Positions 10,573 through 19,787 of a stretch of 64,000 nt of DNA are shown here, in pieces (position 1 is the stretch's first letter; each line of letters starts with the position of its first letter). Origin of the DNA: Burkholderia sp. BCC0322 (lineage in GTDB: Bacteria > Pseudomonadota > Gammaproteobacteria > Burkholderiales > Burkholderiaceae); assembly GCF_902833045.1 (NCBI RefSeq), contig NZ_CADFDU010000016.1:62001-126000 (forward strand), written 5' to 3'. The notes under the pieces are model-generated. The model ran no database searches. It had not been told where the DNA came from and was given only the letters and a program-made list of their open reading frames with translations. Position numbers and translations under genes: made by a program.

Positions 10573-10730
10573 TTTTGTGTTCTCCGTCGTCGAAGTCAGA
10601 CGACTAGAACCTTATGGGAACGCACGTAAAGGACGGGTCAAAGGTATCGGGGCGCGTATAAAAAACGCGTAAACGCGGCATTCAGGAGAGGACGGCGGGA
10701 AGCGGGACGGACGGCGCCGTCGCGCCGTCC
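10573..10730 (-). promoter_or_regulatory. kdp operon control region
   Basis: Upstream of the first small ORF, reading leftward, there is a T-rich element at 10655-10675 (GTTTACGCGTTTTTTATACGC). It is the only strongly AT-rich spot in the region and resembles the T-rich sites bound by KdpE in enteric bacteria. Downstream is a TTGACC at 10636-10641 and a CATAAG at 10611-10616. The 19-base spacing is long, as expected for an activator-dependent promoter. All boxes are read by eye. Confidence 0.4.
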
Positions 10731-10763
10731 GGAAAAGCGCGTGCCGGCAGGGCGCCGGCACGC
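10731..10763 (-). terminator. Terminator after the quinone reductase gene
   Basis: A perfect 10-bp stem (GCGTGCCGGC, arms 10739-10748 and 10754-10763) is followed on the minus strand by GCTTTTCC. It starts 10 bases after the qor stop and insulates kdp from qor. A second stem of GGACGGCGC type follows near 10708-10731. Confidence 0.65.
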
Positions 10764-10772
10764 GGAGGCAGG

Positions 10773-11747
10773 TCAGGGAACGAGGATCGTCGAGCCGGTG
10801 GTCTTGCGCGCCTCGAGATCCTCATGCGCGCGGCCGACTTCCGCGAGCGGATAGCGCTGGTTGATGCTCGTCTTCACCTTGCCCGACAGCAGCACGTCGA
10901 ACAGCTCGGCGGCGGCGGATTCGAGATCGGCGCGCTTCGCGATGTACGAGAACAGCGTGGGCCGCGTAAAGAACAGCGAGCCGCGCGACGAGAATTCCTT
11001 CGAATCGATCGGCGGCAGCGGGCCCGACGCATTGCCGAAGCTGACGAACAGCCCGAGCGGCGCGAGGCTGTCCAGCGAGCCGATGTAGGTGTCCTTGCCG
11101 ATCGAGTCGTAGACGACCGGCACGCCCGCGCCGTTCGTGATCTCCTTCACGCGCTGCGTGAAGTTCTCGCGCGTGTAGACGACCGGATGGTCGCAACCGT
11201 GCGCCTTCGCGAGCGCGGCTTTCTCGTCGGAGCCGACCGTCCCGATCACGGTCGCGCCGAGCGCCTTCGCCCACTGGCACACGAGCAGGCCGACACCGCC
11301 GGCCGCCGCGTGGATCAGGATCGTGTCGCCGGCCTTCACCGGATACGTGCGGCGCAGCAGGTAGTGCGCGGTCAGGCCCTGCAGCATCACCGACGCCGCG
11401 TCGTCGTAGCCGATGCCGTCAGGCAGCTTCACGAGCCGCTCGGCCGGCATCACGCGTTCCTGCGCGTACGCGCCCGGCGGCTGCCCGACGTACGCGACGC
11501 GGTCGCCCGGCTTGAGCGCGGTCACGCCTTCGCCGACGGCCGTCACCTCGCCCGCCGCCTCCATCCCGAGACCGCCGGGCAGCGCTTGCGGGTAAAGGCC
11601 GGTGCGGAAATAGACGTCGATGTAGTTGAGGCCGACCGCGTGCTGCCGGATACGGACTTCACCCGCCTTCGGTTCGCCGACGTCGACATCGACCCACTTC
11701 ATCACGTCCGGGCCGCCCGGCTGGTCGTATCGGATTGCTTTCGGCAT
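10773..11747 (-). CDS. qor: NADPH:quinone oxidoreductase (zinc-independent MDR family)
   Basis: A 324-residue medium-chain reductase starting [20 protein letters not shown]. The GroES-like N-terminal half has [15 protein letters not shown] and [12 protein letters not shown]. The Rossmann half has [20 protein letters not shown], the AAGGVG nucleotide-binding motif typical of quinone oxidoreductases. The zinc ligands of alcohol dehydrogenases are absent. It probably reduces quinones with NADPH in the cytoplasm. The start is ATG at 11747 with AAGGAG nearby. It lies 178 bases downstream of mgsA on the same strand. Confidence 0.9.
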   Translation of the reverse strand: MPKAIRYDQPGGPDVMKWVDVDVGEPKAGEVRIRQHAVGLNYIDVYFRTGLYPQALPGGLGMEAAGEVTAVGEGVTALKPGDRVAYVGQPPGAYAQERVMPAERLVKLPDGIGYDDAASVMLQGLTAHYLLRRTYPVKAGDTILIHAAAGGVGLLVCQWAKALGATVIGTVGSDEKAALAKAHGCDHPVVYTRENFTQRVKEITNGAGVPVVYDSIGKDTYIGSLDSLAPLGLFVSFGNASGPLPPIDSKEFSSRGSLFFTRPTLFSYIAKRADLESAAAELFDVLLSGKVKTSINQRYPLAEVGRAHEDLEARKTTGSTILVP

Positions 11748-11925
11748 CGTTTCGCTCCTTGTTTCTGATTCGGTCAGGGAAAAATCCGGGTCGCCGATAC
11801 GCGGAGCCGGGCGATTCATCCGTGAACCGGACGGCAGGGACGCGTCGCGACGCACGATTCTCGCGCGCCGCGGCCATCCATGCATGGCCCTGCCGATAGC
11901 AGGGGCAATCAGGCGCGGGCAGCGC

Positions 11926-12318
11926 CTAGCAAACGTCCTGCATGTTGCGCGCCAGATCGTCGAGCAGCATCCGCGCGGTGGCGACGTTGGTCGCGATCGG
12001 CACGTCGTGCACGTCGCACGCGCGCACGAGCGCGGTGATGTCGGGATCGTGCGGCTGAGCGGTCATCGGGTCGCGCAGGAACACGACGATGTCGACGCGG
12101 CCTTCGGCCAGCTCGGCGCCGATCTGCAGGTCGCCGCCGAGCGGCCCCGACAGCTTGCGCTCGACCTCCAGCCCGTGCGCGGCCGCGATGCGGCCGCCCG
12201 TCGTGCCCGTCGCGACCAGCCGACATTGCGCGAGCGTCGCGCGAAATTGACCCACGAGCGCGACGATCTCGTCCTTCTTCGCGTCGTGCGCAATCAGTGC
12301 GATGCGGGGTTTGCTCAT
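11926..12318 (-). CDS. mgsA: Methylglyoxal synthase
   Basis: A 130-residue protein, normal for the family (about 150), starting [19 protein letters not shown]. It has the phosphate-binding ATGTTGGRI motif, the [13 protein letters not shown] segment with the catalytic Asp, and [15 protein letters not shown]. It converts dihydroxyacetone phosphate to methylglyoxal and phosphate, a bypass that relieves sugar-phosphate stress. It starts 54 bases after the SDR stop on the same strand; the quinone/aldehyde reductase downstream could help handle the product, though that link is inference. Confidence 0.95.
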   Translation of the reverse strand: MSKPRIALIAHDAKKDEIVALVGQFRATLAQCRLVATGTTGGRIAAAHGLEVERKLSGPLGGDLQIGAELAEGRVDIVVFLRDPMTAQPHDPDITALVRACDVHDVPIATNVATARMLLDDLARNMQDVC

Positions 12319-12372
12319 CTCCGGTTCCTTCGTCGTTCGGTTGTTGTGGTGATCGTGATGCGAGGGGGCGCG

Positions 12373-13152
12373 TCAGAACGTGCCCGGATACGCACCGCCG
12401 TCGAGCAGCCAGTTCTGCCCGGTGATGTAGCCGGCATGCACGCTGCACAGGAACGCGCACGCCGCGCCGAACTCTTCGCGCGTGCCGAGGCGGCCGGCCG
12501 GGATGTCCTTCGTGCGCCGCGCACGCATCTCGTCGACGCTCACGCCCTGCGCCTTCGCCGACGCGGCGAGCGTGGTCGCGATCCGGTCGGTGTCGAACAG
12601 GCCCGGCAGCAGGTTGTTGATCGTCACGCCCTGCCCCGCGACCTTGCGCGACAGCCCCGCGACGAAGCCGGTCAGCCCCGAGCGCGCGCCGTTCGACAGC
12701 GCGAGCACGTCGATCGGCGCCTTCACGGCCGAGCTCGTGATGTTGACGATCCGGCCGAAACCGCGCGCGATCATCCCGTCGAGGGTCGCGCGGATCAGCT
12801 CGATCGGCGTCAGCATGTTCGATTCGAGCGCACGGATCCAATCGTCGTGCGAGAAGTCGCGGAAGTCGCCGGGCGGCGGCCCGCCGGCATTCGTCACGAG
12901 AATGTCCGGCTGCGGGCACGCGGCGAGCGCGGCCGCTCGCCCGTCCGGCGTCGTGATGTCGCAGGCGACCGCGGTCACCGACACGTTCGCGCCGGCGCGG
13001 ATCTCCTCCGCGGTTTCCTCCAGCGTGTCGCGCGTGCGCGCGACGATCACGAGGTTCACGCCCTCGGCGGCCAGCGCTTGCGCGCAGCCACGGCCGAGCC
13101 CCTTGCTTGCCGCGCACACGAGCGCGGTCTTTCCTTCGATACCGAGATCCAT
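12373..13152 (-). CDS. Short-chain dehydrogenase/reductase (SDR)
   Basis: A 259-residue SDR starting [20 protein letters not shown]. The nucleotide-binding turn is AASKGLGRG, followed by NAGGPPPGD. The usual catalytic Ser-Tyr-Lys region is altered: ITSSAVKAP is followed by [14 protein letters not shown], where the YxxxK tyrosine and lysine are replaced by Ser and Arg (SNGAR). This is the pattern of the 'atypical' SDRs related to 3-oxoacyl reductase. The C-terminus has the [12 protein letters not shown] ending. The substrate is unknown and activity as an ordinary SDR is doubtful. Start ATG at 13152 with AAGGAA upstream. Confidence 0.88.
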   Translation of the reverse strand: MDLGIEGKTALVCAASKGLGRGCAQALAAEGVNLVIVARTRDTLEETAEEIRAGANVSVTAVACDITTPDGRAAALAACPQPDILVTNAGGPPPGDFRDFSHDDWIRALESNMLTPIELIRATLDGMIARGFGRIVNITSSAVKAPIDVLALSNGARSGLTGFVAGLSRKVAGQGVTINNLLPGLFDTDRIATTLAASAKAQGVSVDEMRARRTKDIPAGRLGTREEFGAACAFLCSVHAGYITGQNWLLDGGAYPGTF

Positions 13153-13383
13153 CGTCGATTCCTTGGTGGCGACACGCACCGGCTCGGCCCCGTCGCGCCG
13201 GCGCATGGACCCCGGGCGGGTCAGGCGGGCAATCGGTCGGGCACGGGCGCGCGGATTGTCGTGAGACGTCGATATTATCCGGATCGTGCGGCGCGCCTTG
13301 GTAAAATTGCCGACATAAGCGCGCGGCCGGCTTGCGCCCGCCGCCGCCCCCGATCCTCTTTTGCCGCCAAGGCGCCCCCCGTC
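13153..13383. promoter_or_regulatory. Divergent control region between the SDR gene and upp
   Basis: 231 bases without a gene. It contains the start signals for the leftward SDR gene and rightward upp. A TAAAAT at about 13302-13307 is a candidate -10 box for upp, within a region otherwise rich in GCGCGC. No operator is evident. Confidence 0.4.
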
Positions 13384-14034
13384 ATGAAACAGGACAGCCG
13401 TTTCCCGAATCTCTTCATCACCGATCACCCGCTGATCCAGCACAAGCTCACGCACATGCGCGACAAGGACACGTCCACGCGCACGTTCCGCGAGCTGCTG
13501 CGCGAAATCACGCTGCTGATGGGTTACGAGATCACCCGCAACCTGCCGATCACGACCAAGCGGGTCGAAACCCCGCTCGTCGAGGTCGACGCGCCGGTGA
13601 TCGCGGGCAAGAAACTGGCGATCGTGCCGGTGCTGCGCGCGGGCATCGGGATGTCGGACGGCCTGCTCGACCTGGTTCCGTCCGCGCGCGTCGGCCACAT
13701 CGGCGTGTATCGCGCCGACGACCACCGCCCGGTCGAATACCTGGTGCGCCTGCCGGACCTGGAAGACCGCATCTTCATCCTGTGCGACCCGATGGTCGCG
13801 ACCGGCTACTCGGCCGTGCACGCGGTCGACGTGCTCAAGCGCCGCAACGTGCCGGCCGCGAACATCATGTTCGTCGCGCTGGTCGCCGCCCCCGAGGGCG
13901 TGCAGGTGTTCCAGGACGCGCACCCGGACGTGAAGCTGTTCGTCGCGTCGCTCGATTCGCACCTGAACGAGCATGCGTACATCGTGCCGGGCCTCGGCGA
14001 CGCGGGCGACCGCCTGTTCGGCACCAAGAACTGA
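13384..14034 (+). CDS. upp: Uracil phosphoribosyltransferase
   Basis: A 216-residue enzyme of normal length starting [20 protein letters not shown]. It has the family segments [20 protein letters not shown] and the PRPP-binding loop [19 protein letters not shown], where the usual GGS is GYS. It converts uracil and PRPP to UMP in pyrimidine salvage. The C-terminus [16 protein letters not shown] is the conserved uracil-binding end. Confidence 0.97.
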   Translation: MKQDSRFPNLFITDHPLIQHKLTHMRDKDTSTRTFRELLREITLLMGYEITRNLPITTKRVETPLVEVDAPVIAGKKLAIVPVLRAGIGMSDGLLDLVPSARVGHIGVYRADDHRPVEYLVRLPDLEDRIFILCDPMVATGYSAVHAVDVLKRRNVPAANIMFVALVAAPEGVQVFQDAHPDVKLFVASLDSHLNEHAYIVPGLGDAGDRLFGTKN

Positions 14035-14251
14035 GCACCGGCACGGCCGCGCGGCGCGCGGCCCGGCTCGCGACGGCCTGCCTGGCCGTCCGGCCATGCG
14101 CGGCGGCCCCGATCAGGCAGTCGCCGCGTGATAAAATCTCGATCCACTCGACACGCGCGGCCCCGCGGCTTCATGCCCGCCGAAACGGCCGCCGATTCAA
14201 CGACACATTGAAACAATCGCCCGCGCAGCGCGCCCGGGCACGGAGAAAGGT
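14035..14251. other. Leader region before the YebC gene
   Basis: 217 bases between upp and the YebC gene. A TAAAAT at 14132-14137 is a possible -10 box, giving a leader of about 110 bases. A strong GGAGAAAGG lies just before the ATG at 14252. No gene is visible. Confidence 0.4.
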
Positions 14252-14980
14252 ATGGCTGGTCATTCGAAATGGGCCAACATCAAGCATAAGAAGGCAGCGG
14301 CCGACGCGAAGCGCGGCAAGATCTGGACCCGCCTCATCAAGGAAATCCAGGTCGCGGCGCGCCTCGGCGGCGGCGACGTCAGCTCGAACCCGCGCCTGCG
14401 TCTCGCGGTCGACAAGGCGGCCGACGCGAACATGCCGAAGGACAACGTCAAGCGCGCGATCGATCGCGGCGTCGGCGGCGCGGATGGCGCGAACTACGAG
14501 GAAATCCGTTACGAAGGCTACGGCATCAGCGGCGCGGCGGTCATCGTCGACACGCTGACCGATAACCGCACCCGCACGGTCGCGGAAGTCCGCCATGCGT
14601 TCTCGAAGTTCGGCGGCAACATGGGCACCGACGGCTCGGTCGCGTTCATGTTCGATCACGTCGGCCAGTTCCTGTTCGCACCGGGCACGTCGGAAGACGC
14701 GCTGATGGAAGCCGCGCTCGAAGCCGGCGCGAACGACGTGAACACGAACGACGACGGTTCGATCGAAGTGCTGTGCGACTGGCAGGCATTCTCGGCGGTG
14801 AAGGACGCGCTCGAAGCCGCGGGCTTCAAGGCCGAACTCGCCGAAGTGACGATGAAGCCGCAGAACGAAGTCGAATTCACCGGCGACGACGCGGCGAAGA
14901 TGCAGAAGCTCCTGGACGCGCTCGAGAACCTCGACGACGTGCAGGACGTCTATACGAACGCCGTCATCGTCGAGGAATGA
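14252..14980 (+). CDS. YebC/TACO1 family regulator
   Basis: A 242-residue protein, the usual length, beginning [20 protein letters not shown], the hallmark N-terminus of the family. Later motifs are [30 protein letters not shown] and FEHVGQ-like FDHVGQFLF. YebC proteins have been described as DNA-binding transcription regulators; recent work on the family assigns some members to relief of ribosome stalling at proline-rich stretches. That second role would fit a genome with proteins such as the Pro-rich FtsK here, but that is inference. Confidence 0.96.
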   Translation: MAGHSKWANIKHKKAAADAKRGKIWTRLIKEIQVAARLGGGDVSSNPRLRLAVDKAADANMPKDNVKRAIDRGVGGADGANYEEIRYEGYGISGAAVIVDTLTDNRTRTVAEVRHAFSKFGGNMGTDGSVAFMFDHVGQFLFAPGTSEDALMEAALEAGANDVNTNDDGSIEVLCDWQAFSAVKDALEAAGFKAELAEVTMKPQNEVEFTGDDAAKMQKLLDALENLDDVQDVYTNAVIVEE

Positions 14981-15027
14981 TGTGCCGGCCGCCGTGCTCC
15001 TGTCGCGGCGGCGGCCCGACCGAATCC

Positions 15028-15064
15028 GCGGCCGGCGCGCCTGAGCGTGCCGGCCGCCCTGTTT
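15028..15064 (+). terminator. Terminator after the YebC gene
   Basis: A 9-bp perfect stem GCGGCCGGC (15028-15036 with 15049-15057) is followed by CCTGTTTTCT, 47 bases after the YebC stop and just before purD. Confidence 0.55.
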
Positions 15065-15084
15065 TCTAGTCTGCGGGGAATCCC

Positions 15085-16362
15085 ATGAAACTACTCGTCG
15101 TCGGTTCCGGCGGCCGCGAACATGCGCTGGCGTGGAAGCTCGCGCAGTCGCCGCGCGTCCAGATGGTCTACGTCGCACCCGGCAATGGCGGCACGGCGCA
15201 GGACGAGCGCCTGAAGAACGTCGACATCACGGCGCTCGACGAACTCGCCGATTTCGCGGAACGCGAAGGCGTCGCGTTCACGCTCGTCGGGCCGGAAGCG
15301 CCGCTCGCGGCCGGCATCGTCAACCTGTTTCGCGCGCGCGGCCTGAAGGTCTTCGGCCCGACCCGCGAAGCCGCGCAGCTCGAGAGCTCGAAGGATTTCG
15401 CGAAGGCGTTCATGAAGCGCCACGGCATCCCGACCGCCGAGTACGAGACGTTCTCCGACGTGGCCGCCGCGCATGCGTACATCGACGCGAAGGGTGCGCC
15501 GATCGTCGTGAAGGCCGACGGCCTCGCGGCCGGCAAGGGTGTCGTCGTCGCGATGACGCTGGAAGAAGCTCACGAAGCCGTCGACATGATGCTGTCGGGC
15601 AACAAGCTCGGCGACGCAGGCGCGCGCGTCGTGATCGAGGAATTCCTCGATGGCGAGGAAGCGAGCTTCATCGTGATGGTCGACGGCAAGCACGCGCTGG
15701 CGCTGGCTTCCAGTCAGGACCACAAGCGCCTGCTCGACGAGGATCGCGGCCCGAACACCGGCGGCATGGGGGCGTATTCGCCCGCGCCGATCGTCACGCC
15801 GCAGATGCATGCACGCGTGATGCGCGAGATCATCATGCCGACCGTGCGCGGGATGGAGAAGGACGGCATCCGCTTCACGGGCTTCCTGTATGCGGGCCTG
15901 ATGATCGACAAGGAAGGCAATCCGCGCACGCTCGAGTTCAACTGCCGGATGGGCGACCCGGAAACGCAGCCGATCATGGCGCGCCTGAAGAGCGATTTCT
16001 CGAAGGTCGTCGAGCAGGCGATCGCGGGCACGCTCGACACGGTCGAGCTCGACTGGGACCGCCGCACCGCGCTGGGCGTCGTGCTGGCCGCGCACGGGTA
16101 TCCGGACGCGCCGCGCAAGGGCGACCGCATCAACGGGATCCCGGCCGAGACCGAACAGGCCGTCACGTTCCATGCAGGCACGACGCTCGACGGCGACAAG
16201 CTGACGACGTCCGGCGGCCGCGTGCTGTGCGTGGTCGGTCTCGCCGATTCGGTGCGCGAAGCGCAGCAGCATGCGTACGAGACGATCAACCAGATCAATT
16301 TCGAAGGCATGCAGTACCGCCGCGACATCGGCTTCCGCGCGCTCAACCGCAAGAGCGCGTGA
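15085..16362 (+). CDS. purD: Phosphoribosylamine-glycine ligase (GARS)
   Basis: A 425-residue ATP-grasp enzyme of normal length starting MKLLVVGSGGREHALAWKLA. It has the N-domain GPEAPLAAGIV, the ATP-grasp lysine region IVVKADGLAAGKGVVVA, the SQDHKRLLDEDRGPNTGGMG signature and LEFNCRMGDPETQ near the metal site. It joins phosphoribosylamine and glycine in the second step of purine synthesis. CGGGGAAT precedes the ATG. Another purine gene, purT, lies at 41.7 kb. Confidence 0.98.
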   Translation: MKLLVVGSGGREHALAWKLAQSPRVQMVYVAPGNGGTAQDERLKNVDITALDELADFAEREGVAFTLVGPEAPLAAGIVNLFRARGLKVFGPTREAAQLESSKDFAKAFMKRHGIPTAEYETFSDVAAAHAYIDAKGAPIVVKADGLAAGKGVVVAMTLEEAHEAVDMMLSGNKLGDAGARVVIEEFLDGEEASFIVMVDGKHALALASSQDHKRLLDEDRGPNTGGMGAYSPAPIVTPQMHARVMREIIMPTVRGMEKDGIRFTGFLYAGLMIDKEGNPRTLEFNCRMGDPETQPIMARLKSDFSKVVEQAIAGTLDTVELDWDRRTALGVVLAAHGYPDAPRKGDRINGIPAETEQAVTFHAGTTLDGDKLTTSGGRVLCVVGLADSVREAQQHAYETINQINFEGMQYRRDIGFRALNRKSA

Positions 16363-16400
16363 CGTCGCGATCGCCGCCCCGCCCTCGTGCGGCGGCGGCC

Positions 16401-16443
16401 CCTCTGCCGGGGTTCGTTAGAATGCCCGGCAGAGGCCTTTTTT
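16401..16443 (+). terminator. purD terminator with a nested hemF promoter
   Basis: A 10-bp perfect stem CCTCTGCCGG (16401-16410 with 16426-16435) is followed by CCTTTTTT, a good intrinsic terminator for purD. The loop contains TAGAAT at 16418-16423, a good -10 box that would start transcription near 16430 and drive the hemF operon. Confidence 0.7.
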
Positions 16444-16480
16444 ACGGCCCCCGCTTCGGGCGGGGGCGCCCAGTCCAGAC

Positions 16481-17404
16481 ATGACCGATTCGACCTACGA
16501 CGTAGCGCGCGTGCGCACGTACCTCCAGAGCCTGCAGACACGCATCGCCGACGCGCTCGGCGCGCTCGACGGCACGCCGCTCGCGACCGACGCATGGCAG
16601 CGCGGGCCGGCCGAACGCCTGCGCGGCGGCGGCTGCACGCGGATTCTCGAAGGCGGCCGCGTGTTCGAACGCGCGGGAATCGGCTTTTCCGACGTCGCGG
16701 GCGATGCGCTGCCGCCGTCGGCGAGCGCGGCGCGCCCGCAGCTGGCGGGCCGCGGCTTCGAGGCGCTCGGCGTGTCGCTGGTGCTGCACCCGCGCAATCC
16801 GTATTGCCCGACCGTGCACATGAACGTGCGGATGCTGATCGCGACGAAACCCGGCGAGGAGCCCGTGTTCTGGTTCGGCGGCGGCATGGATCTGACACCG
16901 GTTTACGGTTTCGAGGACGACGCCCGCCATTTCCACCAGACCTGCAAGGACGCGCTCGACCCGTTCGGCGTCGAACTCTACCCGCGCTTCAAGAAATGGT
17001 GCGACGAGTATTTCTTCCTGAAGCACCGCAACGAGATGCGCGGCGTCGGCGGGATCTTCTTCGACGATTTCTCGGAGCCCGGTTTCGAACGCTCGTTTGA
17101 CATGATGCAAAGTGTCGGTGACGCGTTCCTGCAGGCCTACCTGCCGATCGTCGAACGCCGCGCCGAGCTGCCGTACGGCGAGCGCGAGCGCGACTTCCAG
17201 GCGTACCGCCGCGGCCGCTACGTCGAATTCAACCTCGTGTTCGACCGCGGCACGCTGTTCGGCCTGCAAAGCGGCGGCCGGACCGAGTCGATCCTGATGT
17301 CGATGCCGCCGGTCGCGAACTGGCGCTACAACTGGCAGCCCGAGCCGGGCACGCCTGAAGCGCGCCTGTACAGCGACTTCATCGTGCCGCGCGACTGGGT
17401 CTGA
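16481..17404 (+). CDS. hemF: Oxygen-dependent coproporphyrinogen III oxidase
   Basis: A 307-residue enzyme of normal length. It has [19 protein letters not shown] with the substrate-binding His, [16 protein letters not shown], the [17 protein letters not shown] signature and [14 protein letters not shown]. It converts coproporphyrinogen III to protoporphyrinogen IX with O2 in heme synthesis. It begins the hemF-nadD-rsfS-rlmH-maf-rng run; nadD starts only 9 bases later. Confidence 0.97.
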   Translation: MTDSTYDVARVRTYLQSLQTRIADALGALDGTPLATDAWQRGPAERLRGGGCTRILEGGRVFERAGIGFSDVAGDALPPSASAARPQLAGRGFEALGVSLVLHPRNPYCPTVHMNVRMLIATKPGEEPVFWFGGGMDLTPVYGFEDDARHFHQTCKDALDPFGVELYPRFKKWCDEYFFLKHRNEMRGVGGIFFDDFSEPGFERSFDMMQSVGDAFLQAYLPIVERRAELPYGERERDFQAYRRGRYVEFNLVFDRGTLFGLQSGGRTESILMSMPPVANWRYNWQPEPGTPEARLYSDFIVPRDWV

Positions 17405-17413
17405 CCCGCACGC

Positions 17414-18142
17414 GTGCTGCTTCAAGAAAAGGACGCGTTTCTGGACACCACCGCCCGCCCCGCCCCGCTGCCGCGTCGTATCGGCTTGCTGGGCGGCACT
17501 TTCGACCCGATCCACGACGGCCATCTCGCGCTCGCGCGCCGATTCGCCGAGCTGCTCGGCCTGACCGAACTCGTACTGCTGCCCGCCGGGCAGCCGTACC
17601 AGAAGCGCGACGTGTCGGCCGCCGAGCATCGGCTCGCGATGACGCGCGCGGCCGCCGGCTCGCTGTCCGTGCCGGGCGTGACCGTGACCGTCGCCACCGA
17701 CGAGATCGAGCACGCCGGCCCGACCTACACGGTCGAGACGCTCGCGCGCTGGCGCGAGCGAATCGGCCCGGACGCGTCGCTGTCGCTGCTGATCGGCGCC
17801 GACCAGCTCGTGCGCCTCGACACGTGGCGCGACTGGCGCAAGCTGTTCGACTACGCGCACATCTGCGTGTCGACGCGCCCGGGGTTCGACCTCGGCGCGG
17901 CGCCGCCGGACGTCGCGCAGGAAATCGCCGCGCGGCAGGCCGGCGCCGACGTGGTGAAGGCCACGCCGGCTGGCGGTCTGCTGATCGATACGACCCTTTC
18001 GTTCGACATTGCCGCGACCGACATCCGCGCCCACCTGCGCGAATGCATCGCGCGCCATGCGCAAATGCCCGACGCGTCGGCCGAGCATGTGCCGGCCGCC
18101 GTATGGGCCTATATTCTTCAACATCGCCTCTACCATTCCTGA
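17414..18142 (+). CDS. nadD: Nicotinate-nucleotide adenylyltransferase
   Basis: The enzyme has the nucleotidyltransferase core [20 protein letters not shown] near residues 22-41 and the C-terminal [11 protein letters not shown], equivalent to the ISSTxxR motif. It makes deamido-NAD in the NAD pathway. The longest frame opens with GTG at 17414 (242 residues), but that GTG has no ribosome binding site. AAAAGGA at 17427-17433 is placed ideally for the in-frame CTG at 17441 (codon 10), so the true start is uncertain. It precedes rsfS by 4 bases. Confidence 0.94.
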   Translation: MLLQEKDAFLDTTARPAPLPRRIGLLGGTFDPIHDGHLALARRFAELLGLTELVLLPAGQPYQKRDVSAAEHRLAMTRAAAGSLSVPGVTVTVATDEIEHAGPTYTVETLARWRERIGPDASLSLLIGADQLVRLDTWRDWRKLFDYAHICVSTRPGFDLGAAPPDVAQEIAARQAGADVVKATPAGGLLIDTTLSFDIAATDIRAHLRECIARHAQMPDASAEHVPAAVWAYILQHRLYHS

Positions 18143-18146
18143 ATCC

Positions 18147-18599
18147 ATGGATATTCGCAAACTGCAGCGCGTGATCGTCGACGCCCTCGAAGACGTCAAG
18201 GCGCAAGACATCAAGGTGTTCAACACCAGCCACCTGACCGAACTGTTCGACCGCGTGGTCGTCGCTTCGGGCACTTCCAACCGCCAGACCAAGGCGCTCG
18301 CGTCGAGTGTGCGTGACAAGGTCAAGGAAGCCGGCGGCGACATCGTCAGCTCCGAAGGCGAAGACACCGGCGAATGGGTGCTCGTCGACTGCGGCGACGC
18401 GGTCGTGCACATCCTGCAACCGGCCCTGCGCCAGTACTACAACCTCGAGGAAATCTGGGGCGACAAGCCCGTGCGGATGAAGCTCGGCGGCGGCAAGGGG
18501 AGCGGCTTCGCCACGGCCAGCGAAGGCGGCGAAGACGAAGAGGAAGAGGAAGCCGCGCCCGCACGCCCTGCACGCAAGACGGCCGCCCGCCGCCGTTGA
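18147..18599 (+). CDS. rsfS: Ribosomal silencing factor RsfS (Iojap family)
   Basis: A 150-residue protein beginning [20 protein letters not shown]. The RsfS core has [35 protein letters not shown] and [10 protein letters not shown]. It binds ribosomal protein L14 (uL14) and blocks subunit joining in stationary phase or starvation. It is longer than the usual 105-120 residues because of a tail of about 30 residues: an acidic EDEEEEE run followed by Ala/Pro/Arg repeats ending KTAARRR. Confidence 0.95.
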   Translation: MDIRKLQRVIVDALEDVKAQDIKVFNTSHLTELFDRVVVASGTSNRQTKALASSVRDKVKEAGGDIVSSEGEDTGEWVLVDCGDAVVHILQPALRQYYNLEEIWGDKPVRMKLGGGKGSGFATASEGGEDEEEEEAAPARPARKTAARRR

Positions 18600-18624
18600 G
18601 CCCCGCGTCGTTACGCCTCTCCCG

Positions 18625-19095
18625 ATGAAGCTTTTCATCCTTGCGGTCGGCCACAAGATGCCGGGCTGGATCGCGTCCGGCTTCGACGAATACACGAAGC
18701 GGATGCCGCCCGAGCTGCGCATCGAGTTGCGCGAGATCAAGCCCGAACTGCGTTCGGGCGGCCGCAGCGCCGAAAGCGTGATGGCGGCCGAGCGGCAGAA
18801 GATCGAGGCCGCGTTGCCGAAGGGCGCGCGCCTCGTCGCGCTCGACGAGCGCGGCCGCGACTGGACCACGATGCAGCTCGCTCAGGCACTGCCCGGTTGG
18901 CAGCAGGACGGCCGCGACGTCGCGTTCGTGATCGGCGGCGCCGACGGGCTCGATCCGGAACTGAAAGCGCGTGCCGATACGCTGCTGCGCATCTCGAGCA
19001 TGACGCTGCCGCACGGGATGGTGCGCGTGCTGCTCGCCGAACAGCTTTACCGGGCGTGGAGCATCACGCAGAATCACCCCTACCACCGCGCATGA
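18625..19095 (+). CDS. rlmH: 23S rRNA pseudouridine-1915 N3-methyltransferase RlmH
   Basis: A 156-residue SPOUT methyltransferase of normal length. It starts [20 protein letters not shown] and has [16 protein letters not shown], the knot motif [11 protein letters not shown], and the conserved end [15 protein letters not shown]. It methylates pseudouridine 1915 in helix 69 of 23S rRNA. The rsfS-rlmH pair is a common bacterial neighbourhood; the gap here is 25 bases. Confidence 0.97.
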   Translation: MKLFILAVGHKMPGWIASGFDEYTKRMPPELRIELREIKPELRSGGRSAESVMAAERQKIEAALPKGARLVALDERGRDWTTMQLAQALPGWQQDGRDVAFVIGGADGLDPELKARADTLLRISSMTLPHGMVRVLLAEQLYRAWSITQNHPYHRA

Positions 19096-19146
19096 CGTGT
19101 CGTCCTCGAGACGCACGCCACGTGCGCACACCGAGATAACGACACC

Positions 19147-19779
19147 ATGCCGTCCAGCACGCCCCCCGCGCTTTTCCCGTTCCTTTACCTCGCTTCGCAA
19201 AGCCCGCGCCGCCAGGAGCTGCTGCAGCAGATCGGCGTACGCTTCGAACTGCTGCTGCCGCGCCCCGACGAGGACGCCGAGGCGCTCGAAGCCGAACTGC
19301 CCGGCGAGGCCGCCGATGCATACGTCCGGCGCGTGACCGTCGCGAAGGCCGAAGCCGCGCGTGCGCGCCTCGTCGCGAGCGGCAAGCCCGCCGCCCCCGT
19401 GCTGGTTGCCGATACAACCGTGACGATCGACGGCGCGATCCTCGGCAAGCCCGCCGACGCCGCCGACGCGCTCGCGATGCTGACGCGCCTCGCGGGCCGC
19501 GAACACGCGGTGCTGACCGCCGTCGCCGTGATCGACGCGAGCGGCGAACTGCTGCCGCCCGCGCTGTCGCGCTCGTCGGTGCGCTTCGCGGCGGCGTCGC
19601 GCGACGCGTACGCGCGCTATGTCGAATCGGGCGAGCCGTTCGGCAAGGCGGGCGCGTACGCGATCCAGGGGCGCGCCGCCGAATTCATCGAGCGAATCGA
19701 CGGTTCCCATTCAGGTATCATGGGTCTGCCCCTTTTTGAGACCGCAGCGCTGTTGCGCGCCGCGCGTGTCGCCTTCTGA
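19147..19779 (+). CDS. maf: Maf-family nucleoside triphosphate pyrophosphatase (YhdE type)
   Basis: A 210-residue protein with the Maf signature [16 protein letters not shown] at residues 17-32, then [22 protein letters not shown] and [20 protein letters not shown]. Maf proteins hydrolyse dTTP, UTP and modified pyrimidine triphosphates and affect septum formation when overproduced. Its place directly before rng matches the yhdE-rng pair of E. coli, favouring the YhdE subgroup. The gap to rng is 8 bases. Confidence 0.94.
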   Translation: MPSSTPPALFPFLYLASQSPRRQELLQQIGVRFELLLPRPDEDAEALEAELPGEAADAYVRRVTVAKAEAARARLVASGKPAAPVLVADTTVTIDGAILGKPADAADALAMLTRLAGREHAVLTAVAVIDASGELLPPALSRSSVRFAAASRDAYARYVESGEPFGKAGAYAIQGRAAEFIERIDGSHSGIMGLPLFETAALLRAARVAF

Positions 19780-19787
19780 ATCCCACC

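Noticed and set aside
13384-14034. Altered PRPP loop GYS in Upp as a sign of a different enzyme
   Set aside because: The rest of the uracil phosphoribosyltransferase signature is intact and the change is within family variation.
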